Positions 1 through 7,221 of a stretch of DNA of 20,977 nucleotides are shown here, piece after piece. A program made the position numbers and the translations under genes. The notes below the pieces were generated by a model. The model was not told the DNA's origin and did not search any database. It saw only the letters and a list, made by a program, of their open reading frames with translations. Every line of letters begins with the position of its first letter. Positions within the stretch are counted from its first letter, which is position 1. Source of the stretch: Mastigamoeba balamuthi (taxonomy: Eukaryota; Evosea; Mastigamoebida; Mastigamoebidae); the NCBI GenBank assembly GCA_902651635.1, contig CACRSC010000136.1, forward strand, positions 325,655 to 346,631, given 5' to 3'.

Positions 1-281
1 TCTGGCGGAACCAGCGCTCCAATGAGTCGTGAGTTCTTCCCTTTCTTTCCTTTTTGATGACTAACAATTTATGCAGGAGGGGCAGGGCGAGCTCATCCCG
101 TGCAGAGTCCCCACGCGCAACAAGGGCGAAGAGACCCAGGCACAGCACGACCCGCACCAGCTCTCAGGCTGTCCTCCAGGCCATGGACCTCATGGAGCAG
201 ACCGGTACCGAGACTGCAGCTGCAGCAGCTGCTCCTCCAGCAGCTCCTGCAGCTGCAGCAGGGTCCCATGCCACACAATGA
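1..281 (+). CDS. C-terminal exons of an unrecognised gene (5' truncated by window)
   Basis: The window opens inside a coding exon that ends at 28. An intron at 29-76 has a GTGAGT donor, an ACTAAC branch-site match and a pyrimidine-rich tract ending in GCAG. The next exon (77-281) continues in phase (split codon TC|G, Ser) and ends with TGA at 279-281. The visible protein is about 77 residues. It starts WRNQRSNES, then has an Arg/Ser/Thr-rich basic stretch, a short amphipathic segment (AVLQAMDLMEQ) and a final Ala/Pro-rich low-complexity tail. The tail is partly written by CTGCAG-type repeats. No family is recognisable, and basic plus Ala-rich tails are common in nuclear proteins. The exon model rests on the good splice signals and open phase; the function is unknown. 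Confidence 0.55.
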
Positions 282-408
282 ATTCCTTTTCTGTTCATTA
301 TGAACAGACTCTTCCCCCCAGATTGAAGCTGCCTGCTCCCTCTCTCACGCAGACACCGAAAACAATGATTGTCGATTCAATTTCATTTCATATGTATTAC
401 AATTGATT

Positions 409-440
409 CAGGGAGGGGGACAGCCAGGGAGGGGGACAGC
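409..440 (+). repeat. Two perfect tandem copies of a 16-bp unit
   Basis: The unit CAGGGAGGGGGACAGC occurs at 409-424 and again at 425-440 without a mismatch. It is G-rich on this strand and lies between the 3' untranslated region of the first gene and the 98-bp repeat array. It could be a slippage product or the edge of the inserted repeat element. Confidence 0.85.
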
Positions 441-870
441 CTAGCCTGTAGTAAATGGTTCCGCTACATACTGTAGCAGACCCTGCGTAGCAGCGCGTAG
501 CGGCAGACTGTGTAGCGGTGCGTAGCAGATGGTAGAACTACGCGTCGCTACACACCCTCCGCTACACAGTGTAGCAGACCCTGCGTAGTGGCACGTAGTG
601 GCAGACTGCATAGCGGTGCGTAGCGGATGGTAGAACTACGCGCCACTATGCATCCTCCGCTACGCACTGTAGCGGATCTTACGTAGCGGCACGTAGCGAA
701 GGCCTGCGTAGCGGTGCGTAGCGGATGGTAGAACTACGCGCTGCTACACACCCTCCGCTATGCACTGTAGCGGACCTTACATAGCGGCACGTAGCGAAGG
801 CCTGCGTAGTGGTGCGTAGTTCGACCATTCGCTACGCACCACTACGCAAGCCTTCGCTACGCGCCGCAAT
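441..870. mobile_element. Foldback-like element: 98-bp tandem array of hairpins ending in an inverted copy
   Basis: Copies of a 98-bp unit start at 473, 571, 669 and 767, each beginning GTAGCRGA. Within each full unit a stem of about 15 bp (TAGCGGTGCGTAG-type left arm, CTACGCG-type right arm) encloses a 12-nt loop like CGGATGGTAGAA. A second short palindrome (GCTACAcagTGTAGC type) lies at the unit boundary. The fourth copy breaks at about 820 and the sequence continues as the reverse complement of the same unit, forming a long hairpin. No protein is encoded. Arrays of subrepeats inside inverted termini are typical of foldback elements, but I see no transposase and no clear target-site duplication, so the mobile nature is inferred. 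Confidence 0.6.
784..867. repeat. Long near-perfect inverted repeat closing the array
   Basis: Bases 784-819 pair with 832-867, leaving a loop of about 12 nt. I count two mismatches (802/849 and 789/862) across 36 positions. This is the head-to-head junction between the last direct copy and an inverted partial copy of the 98-bp unit. Confidence 0.9.
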
Positions 871-880
871 ATGCTTGACG

Positions 881-1552
881 TGACTCTACCCAGGTTGTAA
901 GGAATCAGTAGCAGATGAACCTTATGCACAGATGACATCTGGCAACATCAGAGAGATGTTGACAGGAAGCAAAAGGCATACCACTACAGTGCATATGACA
1001 GGCACTACACATTGCAGTCTTATTTATAAGAGCAGTAAAGAGAGAGTGGAGCCACATCAGCCAGTTCAGGTAGTTTGCTGCCATAGTGGCCAAGGCAGCA
1101 ATGGAGGGCATGCTGGATGAGGATCAACAGCTGAGGACTGCCCATGAAGAGGAAGCACTGCAGCTGGAAGGAGATAAAGGTCATTGACAATGGCAGAAAA
1201 CAGGCAGTGATGGCTAAATAATGAGGCAAGGAAGTACTTTGCTGCTCATATATATCAGGAAATCATCGCGATATGCTGTACGACCAACGCACAGTACATT
1301 GTACCTCATACCACCTCCATTCTCGTATTAATTGTATCACGCTGAGCGCGTTGGAGGCTACCGGTGCCAGTGCGCACGACTCGGGCCAGCTTCTGCTGAG
1401 CGACACTGGCGCTAACATAACGGCGTCTCTGATGACAAAATGGTACTGCGTTGCTCACGGGTAATCAACAATTGTGCAGCACAACGGTCGTTGCGGTACA
1501 GCAGCGCCATCACACAGCACACAGCACACAACACACAGCCACAGCACAGGCG
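881..1552. other. Intergenic region with a possible degenerate coding remnant
   Basis: No convincing gene. Around 1085-1186 (+) a short open stretch reads VAKAAMEGMLDEDQQLR and then an acidic/Glu-rich segment before a stop. It looks protein-like and may be a remnant of a mobile-element ORF, but it is too short to classify. Near 1018-1030 there is TATTTATAAG, a TATA-like sequence. From about 1508 to 1550 the strand is a CA-rich repeat (CACACAGCACACAGCAC and similar) immediately upstream of the ATG at 1553, probably in the 5' leader of that gene. Confidence 0.4.
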
Positions 1553-4500
1553 ATGTTTTCTGCGCCGCAGCCACCAGCACACTTGCGGAGGGCGCAGGGC
1601 GCAGGGGCGAAGCCGAGGGTGCAGGAGAGCCTGAAGGCGGCGTGGGAGCTGCGGGAGAGCGTGGTGGGGCACGTGGCAGACGCTGCGGACCTCTGCTCGC
1701 TGGCCCTCGCTCTGCCCAGCGCCCTCTGCGCCCCCTGCTTCCGCCGCCTCCCTCTCTTCTGCGCCCCCGTCCCCTGCGCCCTCCCCCGCTGCCGCGCCCC
1801 CCACTCCCCCGCCGTGGCCCTGGCGGTGTGCCTGGCGGGCCGGGCGACCCCCGAGGCGCTGGGGCAGCTGGCGAGGCGCTGCCCGGGGCTCAGCCGCGCG
1901 CTGGCGCTGCCCATTCCCTGCGGCCCCTGCGGCCTCTGTGGCCTCTGCTGCGCGCTGGCCGCGGTGTGCCGCTCGCCCTGCGGACACCCCCGCAGCCTCG
2001 GCCTCCTCGCCTCCCTCCCCGGGCTGCCCCCCGAGGCCCTGGCCTCGGCCACGGCGGGGGCGCTGCGGGCTGCGTGCGGGGCAGGGGGCGCCAGGGCAGC
2101 GCTGCTGCTCGGCGAGCTCTCGCGCCCGCCGCTCTGCGCCCAGGAGGGGGGCTGGCACCCCCTCAGCGAGGCCCTGCGCGCGGCCTGCAGGAGCGGCTCG
2201 GTCGAGGCCTTGCGAGTCCTGCGGACAGAGCCGTTCGGGGCCGTTCTGCAGGAGCATGCCGACGAGGTGCGCTCCACTCGGCTCCTGCACGAGGCGGAGC
2301 CGGAGGAAGACACGCCCTACGAGCTCTACGAGCTCGAGGAGCTCTCAGAGGATGTGCTCAGCGAGGCGTGCAGGTCTGGCAGCGCCAGCGCGGCAGTGCT
2401 CGAGGAGCTCGCGTGTCCGCTGTACGTCGAGTGCCTCAGCCTCAGCAACATCATGGCCAAGGCCCAGATCACGCATATCACTTGCGACGATGTCGACGTC
2501 CTACGACGCCTGTCACTGCCCCCGTTCTTCCTGGGCCACAGAGAGAAGCTGGAGACGCCGCTTCCATTGGTCATCTGCACCGGAGTCGCGCTGCTAGATG
2601 TTTTCGCCTCGGAGCTCTTCAGCATCAATGTCCCGGTGCACAAGGCGGATCTCCTTCTGCGATTCGACTACGCCTGCAAGAGCAGGAGCGCTCGGCCGCT
2701 GCGCAGGCTGGCGCTGCCCCCGTACTGTCTCGGCCATACCGAGGCCATTGCGCGCTCGTGCGATTCGCTGCGGATGGCGTGCGAGGCAGGCAGCTCGGAG
2801 CCCTTCGACGCACTCGCGGAGCCCCCGTACTCGCTCACCCACGGCGACGCCCTCTGCTCTCGGGTGCTCCAGAGGGCCTGCGCCTGCGGCAACGCAGCGG
2901 CCGTCCAGAGGCTGGCGCAGCCGCCCTACTGCCTCGGCCGGGAGGAGGCTTGTGAGGACAACTGCGAAGTACTCAGGGAGGCCTGTCAGAGAGGCCGCGT
3001 GGACGTCATCGAGGAGCTGGCGAGGGCCCCGTATTCGCTGGGCCGCACAGAAGCCAGAGCAGCAGGAGCGCTGAAGACGGCGTGCCGATTTGGCAGCGCC
3101 TACATTGTGCGCGCGCTGGCACAGAGGCCGTTCAGCCTGGGCCACTGGGACGCGTGCCACCAGGGGAACCTGTGCCTCTTCATGGCCTGCATGAACGGCA
3201 ACGCAGTGGTTGTCCAAATGCTGGCAGAGCCGCCGTACAGCCTCGGGTTCGATGCCGATCAGCCATACTCCCTCGTGGAGGCGCTGGCAGCGATAGGGCC
3301 CGCTGCAGCATCGGACCCGATCCTCAGGAGGGAGGTCGAATTGGTGACCACCCCAGACCCCTACACGTCATACCCTGATTCCGACGACCGCCAAGACATC
3401 CGCTTGCTGTCACACTATCGATTTCTGGCCCTCTATGCGTGGCTGTGCTGCTGCTGCCAACACGCGATGCTTGATACGGAGGACGTTCTCGTGCATCTCG
3501 AAATGACGATAACAGAAAGTCAATTCCTCGAAGTGCCAGAGTGCTTCCCCGGGTTGTTGGTGACGTGGATGAAGAGGTACTATCCCCGTTGGTGCCCTGT
3601 GCACAGGCAAACGTACTCTGTATTGTGCACCCTCGCACGGACATCGCAAATTCGACCCTCTATTCTGCAGTATGGTTTCCTCGACATGGCACTGGGGACA
3701 ATGCAAGCACTGCTCGAGTGCCACGATACGACTGCCGCGCGCGAGCTTCTCATGGTTATCTCTCCTCTGTACGATACCACCCACGGAACAAGCCTGCGGG
3801 ATATAGGCCCCTCTGCGCTCTTGGCCACACTGCGGGTCATCACCGCGATGCTTCACTCGCCAGCAGAGTTCGGGTCCATTTCGGACAAGCTCGTCGATCT
3901 GATGGGCTGGATTGCACGTGTTCCAGAGCTCTCTCCGGTGTTGCTCGATTGCGAGGCTATCGACGGCCTGACGCGCACGTGTGGTGCTCGGCCTGGCGAC
4001 CAATTCCTATTTCCCATCAGCTCAGTTCTGTCCCGTCTTCTGGTGTATGCGACAGATACTTGCCGGGTGCTTCCAGGCAATGTCCTTCCTCTGGCAATGA
4101 TATGTGCAAACAGCACGACCGCCTACTATCAGTTTGTTGGACTTGACGTGATGTGCAACCTCCTGACAAGGGCTGGCGGTCCTGGACGTCCAGACGAGGA
4201 AGCAGAAAGGCTGGCCACCCAGCTGCGCAGCTGGGGCATCGCCAATAGGCTCCTGAATGTGCAGGGCGTAGCAACCTGCTCGGATCTGGAGGAGGCAACG
4301 AGGCTGAACATGCTGTTCGAGAGAAGGACGTGTGCCAACGTGGATGTGGCGAAGTCAACAGGGCAATGCACGGCAGAAAAGGGACCCTGCTGCAAATGTA
4401 GCGTCTGCTGCATGCAATGGATGAGCTCGGACAATGTGAGGACGACACAGTGGATCGCGAGATGCCAGACGTGCTATGGGAGCAACGAGAGCACGAACGT

Positions 4501-4621
4501 GTGCGAGGTGTGTGCGGCGAGATGCCACAGTGGACATGAGCTGATGGATTGGAGGTTCATGTGGAGCTGCTGCGCCTGTCGCTGCCAAAAGCCGAAGCAG
4601 GGGGTCAAGGAACAACAGTGA
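1553..4621 (+). CDS. Ankyrin-length repeat protein with C-terminal UBR-type zinc domain (family member 1)
   Basis: A single-exon frame of 1022 residues. The first in-frame ATG is at 1553; upstream codons run into a CA repeat. Residues 1-150 are Cys/Leu/Pro-rich. From about residue 320 repeats carry the signature PPYxLGxxEA followed by LRxACxxGxxxxVxxL. The PPY motifs fall at residues 323, 389, 424, 457, 492, 525 and 560, so the period is 33-35, the length of ankyrin repeats. Residues about 620-920 look all-helical (ARM/HEAT-like, inferred). The C-terminus has Cys pairs at 946-953, then W967, C971, C974, C984, C987, C991, H992, H995 and C1006-C1011. This matches the UBR box of the UBR4 class (CxxC...CxxCAxxCHxGHE...CxCxC). 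UBR boxes bind N-degrons or act in E3 ligases; there is no RING or HECT here, so it may be a substrate adaptor. The repeats resemble ankyrins by length and pattern, not by a strict consensus. Confidence 0.75.
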   Translation: MFSAPQPPAHLRRAQGAGAKPRVQESLKAAWELRESVVGHVADAADLCSLALALPSALCAPCFRRLPLFCAPVPCALPRCRAPHSPAVALAVCLAGRATPEALGQLARRCPGLSRALALPIPCGPCGLCGLCCALAAVCRSPCGHPRSLGLLASLPGLPPEALASATAGALRAACGAGGARAALLLGELSRPPLCAQEGGWHPLSEALRAACRSGSVEALRVLRTEPFGAVLQEHADEVRSTRLLHEAEPEEDTPYELYELEELSEDVLSEACRSGSASAAVLEELACPLYVECLSLSNIMAKAQITHITCDDVDVLRRLSLPPFFLGHREKLETPLPLVICTGVALLDVFASELFSINVPVHKADLLLRFDYACKSRSARPLRRLALPPYCLGHTEAIARSCDSLRMACEAGSSEPFDALAEPPYSLTHGDALCSRVLQRACACGNAAAVQRLAQPPYCLGREEACEDNCEVLREACQRGRVDVIEELARAPYSLGRTEARAAGALKTACRFGSAYIVRALAQRPFSLGHWDACHQGNLCLFMACMNGNAVVVQMLAEPPYSLGFDADQPYSLVEALAAIGPAAASDPILRREVELVTTPDPYTSYPDSDDRQDIRLLSHYRFLALYAWLCCCCQHAMLDTEDVLVHLEMTITESQFLEVPECFPGLLVTWMKRYYPRWCPVHRQTYSVLCTLARTSQIRPSILQYGFLDMALGTMQALLECHDTTAARELLMVISPLYDTTHGTSLRDIGPSALLATLRVITAMLHSPAEFGSISDKLVDLMGWIARVPELSPVLLDCEAIDGLTRTCGARPGDQFLFPISSVLSRLLVYATDTCRVLPGNVLPLAMICANSTTAYYQFVGLDVMCNLLTRAGGPGRPDEEAERLATQLRSWGIANRLLNVQGVATCSDLEEATRLNMLFERRTCANVDVAKSTGQCTAEKGPCCKCSVCCMQWMSSDNVRTTQWIARCQTCYGSNESTNVCEVCAARCHSGHELMDWRFMWSCCACRCQKPKQGVKEQQ

Positions 4622-4790
4622 CGATTGTCCACCTCTTTGTCATTGCTTCCGTCACGACCACAGCACAACGGGAATTGAAGAGAGTAACACCACCTGCAAC
4701 AGTCAGGAAAAGGGAGCGTGGTGAATGCGGAAACAGCTTTGTAGCGCCTGTGGGTGCTAGAGACCGTTTTCCTCTCACAAACACTTAGGA
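1993..4790 (+). repeat. Left arm of a large diverged inverted duplication
   Basis: This stretch matches the reverse complement of about 18160-20977. The match covers most of the ankyrin/UBR coding region and continues past the stop into the 3' flank, for example the shared CACCACCTGCAAC, TGAATGCGGA and TGGGTGCTAGAGACCGTTTT. The coding ends nearest the 5' side are the most alike, while the repeat region around 2480-2680 differs strongly and includes length changes. The arms are about 13.4 kb apart. The divergence argues against an assembly artefact. Confidence 0.85.
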
Positions 4791-4865
4791 TACAACCGCC
4801 CTCACGAAGACTCACCGGGGCCGTGCTGCACAGTCTGTCTGCATAATGGACGATGTCTTGCTCGT

Positions 4866-5084
4866 TCAATAGTGGGGAGTAGAGCGGGCACTCTTCAGCT
4901 CGAGCAACAGCACTGCAGCCCTGCGGCACGCGTAGACAAGCACCTGAAGGCGACGGAAGCAAGGGCACAGAGGGCGCAGGAGGCCGAGTTCAAGGGAGCA
5001 GAGATACGCAGTATCTGCCACGTGTTCCACCACCACGTTCTGCCATTCCCCAAACAGTCGCCACGCTGCCCTTTCTGAGGACAT
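4866..5084 (-). pseudogene. N-terminal relic of a third ankyrin/UBR family member
   Basis: Read on the minus strand from ATG at 5082-5084, this encodes AAWRLFGEWQNVVVEHVADT, then AYLCSLELGLLRPLCPCFRRL. The N-terminus of the gene at 1553 has AAWELRESVVGHVADAADLC, then SLALALPSALCAPCFRRL in the same order. The similarity covers about 45 residues, then the frame runs to a stop at 4866-4868 after about 72 codons, with none of the repeats or the zinc domain. It therefore looks like a truncated duplicate. It faces the 3' end of the 1553 gene tail-to-tail. It could still be expressed as a tiny protein, but a decayed fragment is the simpler reading. Confidence 0.7.
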
Positions 5085-5487
5085 CCTCGTGCCCGACGGA
5101 CGTTAACACTTACCGAAGTGAATTCAACATTTCTGCTTGCTGGATGGTTGGTGTTGTGGAAGCTCTGCAACCCCGATCAAGATTGCACCTCAATCCAGCA
5201 GCGCTCATCTATGGTCATGTGATTTCTCTGCACTAATTTGTGGCGTCAATCAGCTTCGGGCATCATTGCAAGTTCACGGGTTAATCAACTGTGCAATCTA
5301 CCTCTGCTTTTCCCCTTCACCACCCTTATTGGAAAGACTTTGCCGCGGACCTTCCTCCCGAGAAAATCAAAATTGTGGCTGCACTATTATCACATTTGAG
5401 CTCTCGCACTGTTCGGCAAATGCTTCTATTTGGCCATTACAAAGGAACGGAGCGATTGTGTGCTCTGAGAATCACAGTTGGTTCTCC
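5085..5487. other. Intergenic stretch, 3' flank of the p53-like pseudogene
   Basis: I see no gene here. From about 5336 to 5487 the DNA resembles 15801-15895, downstream of the p53-like gene: both share CTCTCGCACTGTTC, TTTGGCCAT and an AGCGAT..GTGC..TGAG block. The duplication that created the pseudogene therefore included 3' flanking sequence. The 5085-5335 part shows no feature I can support. Confidence 0.5.
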
Positions 5488-5846
5488 TTACTGCCGTGCG
5501 GGGTTTGGTAACATGCTCTTGATGCACTGGACGTCGAACAGCTGGCAGAGGAGCAGGGCCTCAATCTCGAGGAGCTGCTGCATGAATGGGTCGGCAGCCA
5601 CACAATATGTTGTGCTCACTGTTGCCTCAATTCGAGAGTCAAACTCTCCGGGCGAGACTGGGCATGCGAGAGAGCTTGCTGGAGCCCTCATACTCCCGAT
5701 TTGGGGCGAGGGCGAGTGCTGTGACGGCTTGGAGCACAGCATTAGTGGCTGTGTCTCTGGGCGTGCAACAACGTTTCCGTGGCTGTCGACCACCTCGAGC
5801 CACCACAACCCGCCCGCCGAGGTGTAAACGTGATGAATTGCATCGT
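5488..5846 (-). pseudogene. Frameshifted paralogue of the p53-like terminal exon
   Basis: Read on the minus strand after a CCCACAG acceptor (5847-5853), this is a close copy of the last exon of the gene at 15896-16836. It begins RCNSSRLHLGGRVVV like the intact copy. At about 5800 it lacks two bases relative to 16210, so the reading frame is lost exactly before LEVVDSHGNVVARPETQPL. The rest of the exon continues open in the other frame to a TGA at 5488-5490. Conserved blocks include MLCSKPSQHS, AADPFMQQLL and CQLFDV. Two frames are needed to cover the homology, so this is a broken copy unless splicing differs. Confidence 0.65.
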
Positions 5847-6104
5847 CTGTGGGATGCATGCAGTGGTGAGGGCATCGAATGAGACAGTTTTGGGCATACC
5901 CTCGTAATAATTGTACGAGGTTCCTCTCCCCTTATGTTATGCGAGTACAGATTTGAGATGCTATTTTGTTAGAAAAGCAAACCTTGTGTGGAAGCTAATG
6001 TGCATTGTGAGGAAGCTACTATTTTCTGGTGTTCCCGACTTGTGTGGCCAAAACAACGTCGATGGGGTACATGGAAGATCTGTGAGAGGAAGAAGGTACT
6101 GCTG

Positions 6105-6310
6105 GGAAGCCCAGAACCAGGGGCATTGAGTGGATTCAGCCTCAGGGCAGCGCAGTCCCTGGCCATGGCTGCCAGGACCACTTCTCCATGGGGTCCGCGG
6201 GTCGCTGATCCATCTGACATAACCTGGAGGCTGTCGGCTGCCGCTGTCGGCTCGGTGTCGAACCCGAAACGATCACATGCGCCGCTGCGGCTGATGATGT
6301 GCAATTTGTT
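6105..6310 (-). other. Possible divergent p53-like exon upstream of the pseudogene
   Basis: On the minus strand this open stretch includes DSLQVMSDGSATRGPHGEVV followed by LAAMARDCAALRLN. That order (LxV, acidic turn, H then VV, then DC and alternating hydrophobics) resembles the p53 segment around the L3/S7-S8 strands (LRVEYLDD...HSVVVP...DCTTIHYN). It also lies just upstream, on the same strand, of the p53-like pseudogene exon. The implied intron would be about 260 nt, longer than others here, and I cannot place clean splice sites. This is a weak call. The rest of 5890-6449 holds nothing I can support. Confidence 0.25.
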
Positions 6311-6449
6311 GCTTGGTCAGGAAGGCAATGGTCGCAAGAAAGCAAATGACTCCATTAATACCCAGGTCATGCGACGAGAACGAGGTAGAAACGCTCTCAA
6401 CGTTGCTTGTATGTTTACCAGAGGGAGCTCACTGGGACGTCAGAGGCAA

Positions 6450-7057
6450 TCAGAGCTCGTCCTCTGTGAGCAGCATGTTGGGAATGCCCTCGGTGATGGG
6501 GTAGCGCCTGTTGCAGTGCGTGCACACGAGCGCGCCCTCCTCCACGTGCAGCTGCGAGAGGAATGCAGAAATCAATTGATTTGGCGGACACGGAAAACCG
6601 CGTCTACTCACGTCCAGCAGCACGTCGTGCAGCGCGTGCAGGAACTCCTCTGTCTGGTCCGCCTCTGCCGGCATCTCCGCAGGCACCGCCATCCCGCACT
6701 GCGCGATTCCAGCCAGCAGCGCGCAGGCATTCCACGTCAGAGCGCGAAGATTCCGCGGGCGAATCAAGAGAATCAAGTGAATCCAGTGAATCCGCGCAAT
6801 ATCTGGACCCCGTACATCCTTGGCGCCCGCGACCAGGCCAGCCCAGTCCAGCTTGGCGATCATGTGGCGCACGAACTCGGGGTTGAACTGCGCGAGCCGA
6901 GGGCGTGTGAGGGGCGAGGAGGCAGAGCGCGGGGGCAGTGCAGGTGCACCTCCGACTGGCGCTGCTCGACGCGCGTGGCCTCGATGCGCAGCGGGAAGTG
7001 CTCGATGGTGCACCCCTTCTTGTTGCACATCAGCACGTTGTGCGTGATCAGCCGCAT
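6450..7057 (-). CDS. TRM112: TRM112 methyltransferase activator (multi-exon)
   Basis: Minus-strand gene with four exons: 7057-6950, 6887-6816, 6698-6612 and 6551-6450. The introns are 62, 117 and 60 nt, all GT-AG and all in phase 0. The spliced protein is 122 residues, close to human TRMT112 (125). Diagnostic segments are MRLITHNVLMC at the start, FPLRIEATRV, EFNPEFVRHMIAKLDW, EEFLHALHDVLLD and the C-terminal RRYPITEGIPNMLL. A CxxC pair (LVCTHC) remains near the C-terminus. In known systems Trm112 is the obligate small partner of several methyltransferases (Trm9, Trm11, Mtq2, Bud23), acting on tRNA, release factor and rRNA. The ATG at 7055-7057 is chosen because the family starts exactly there. 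It is divergent from PUS7, separated by 164 bp. Confidence 0.93.
6759..6794. repeat. Four tandem 9-bp units inside TRM112 intron 2
   Basis: The + strand reads GCGAATCAA, GAGAATCAA, GTGAATCCA and GTGAATCCG in succession. On the transcribed (minus) strand each copy gives TTGATTC or GGATTCAC, so the array multiplies branch-site-like TTGAT motifs. It lies wholly in the 117-nt second intron, which is about twice as long as the other two. Confidence 0.8.
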
Positions 7058-7221
7058 TGCTCGCGCAGGGGTCGGTTGAGGGGCGCCTCTCGCTTTCTCA
7101 GCAGTGCTGCTGATGTAATCTCTGAATCTATTTCTGGCCCAGATACTCGGATCTCTCCGATAATATCTCGATATCTCGTCCCCCCGCAGCAGAGCTCTCC
7201 GAGTCCTCAACACACTCGCAC
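7058..7221. promoter_or_regulatory. Shared bidirectional promoter region of TRM112 and PUS7
   Basis: Only 164 bp separate the two divergent start codons, so core promoters and 5' leaders of both genes must lie here or overlap coding sequence. The most distinctive content is at about 7139-7182: repeated GATATCTCG/GATCTCTCC-type motifs, including the direct pair ATATCTCG-ATATCTCG. No TATA box is obvious. Assigning promoter function is inference from geometry. Confidence 0.5.

Noticed and set aside
473-766. CRISPR array interpretation of the 98-bp repeats
   Set aside because: The units are contiguous tandem copies without unique spacers, and the surrounding genes are eukaryotic with introns.
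1510-2313. Long open frames opposite and overlapping the ankyrin/UBR gene, such as Arg/Ala/Gly-rich minus-strand frames at 1412-2313
   Set aside because: They are shadows created by extreme GC content. Their composition is Arg/Ala/Gly/Pro-rich without motifs, while the + strand frame is conserved in the paralogue.
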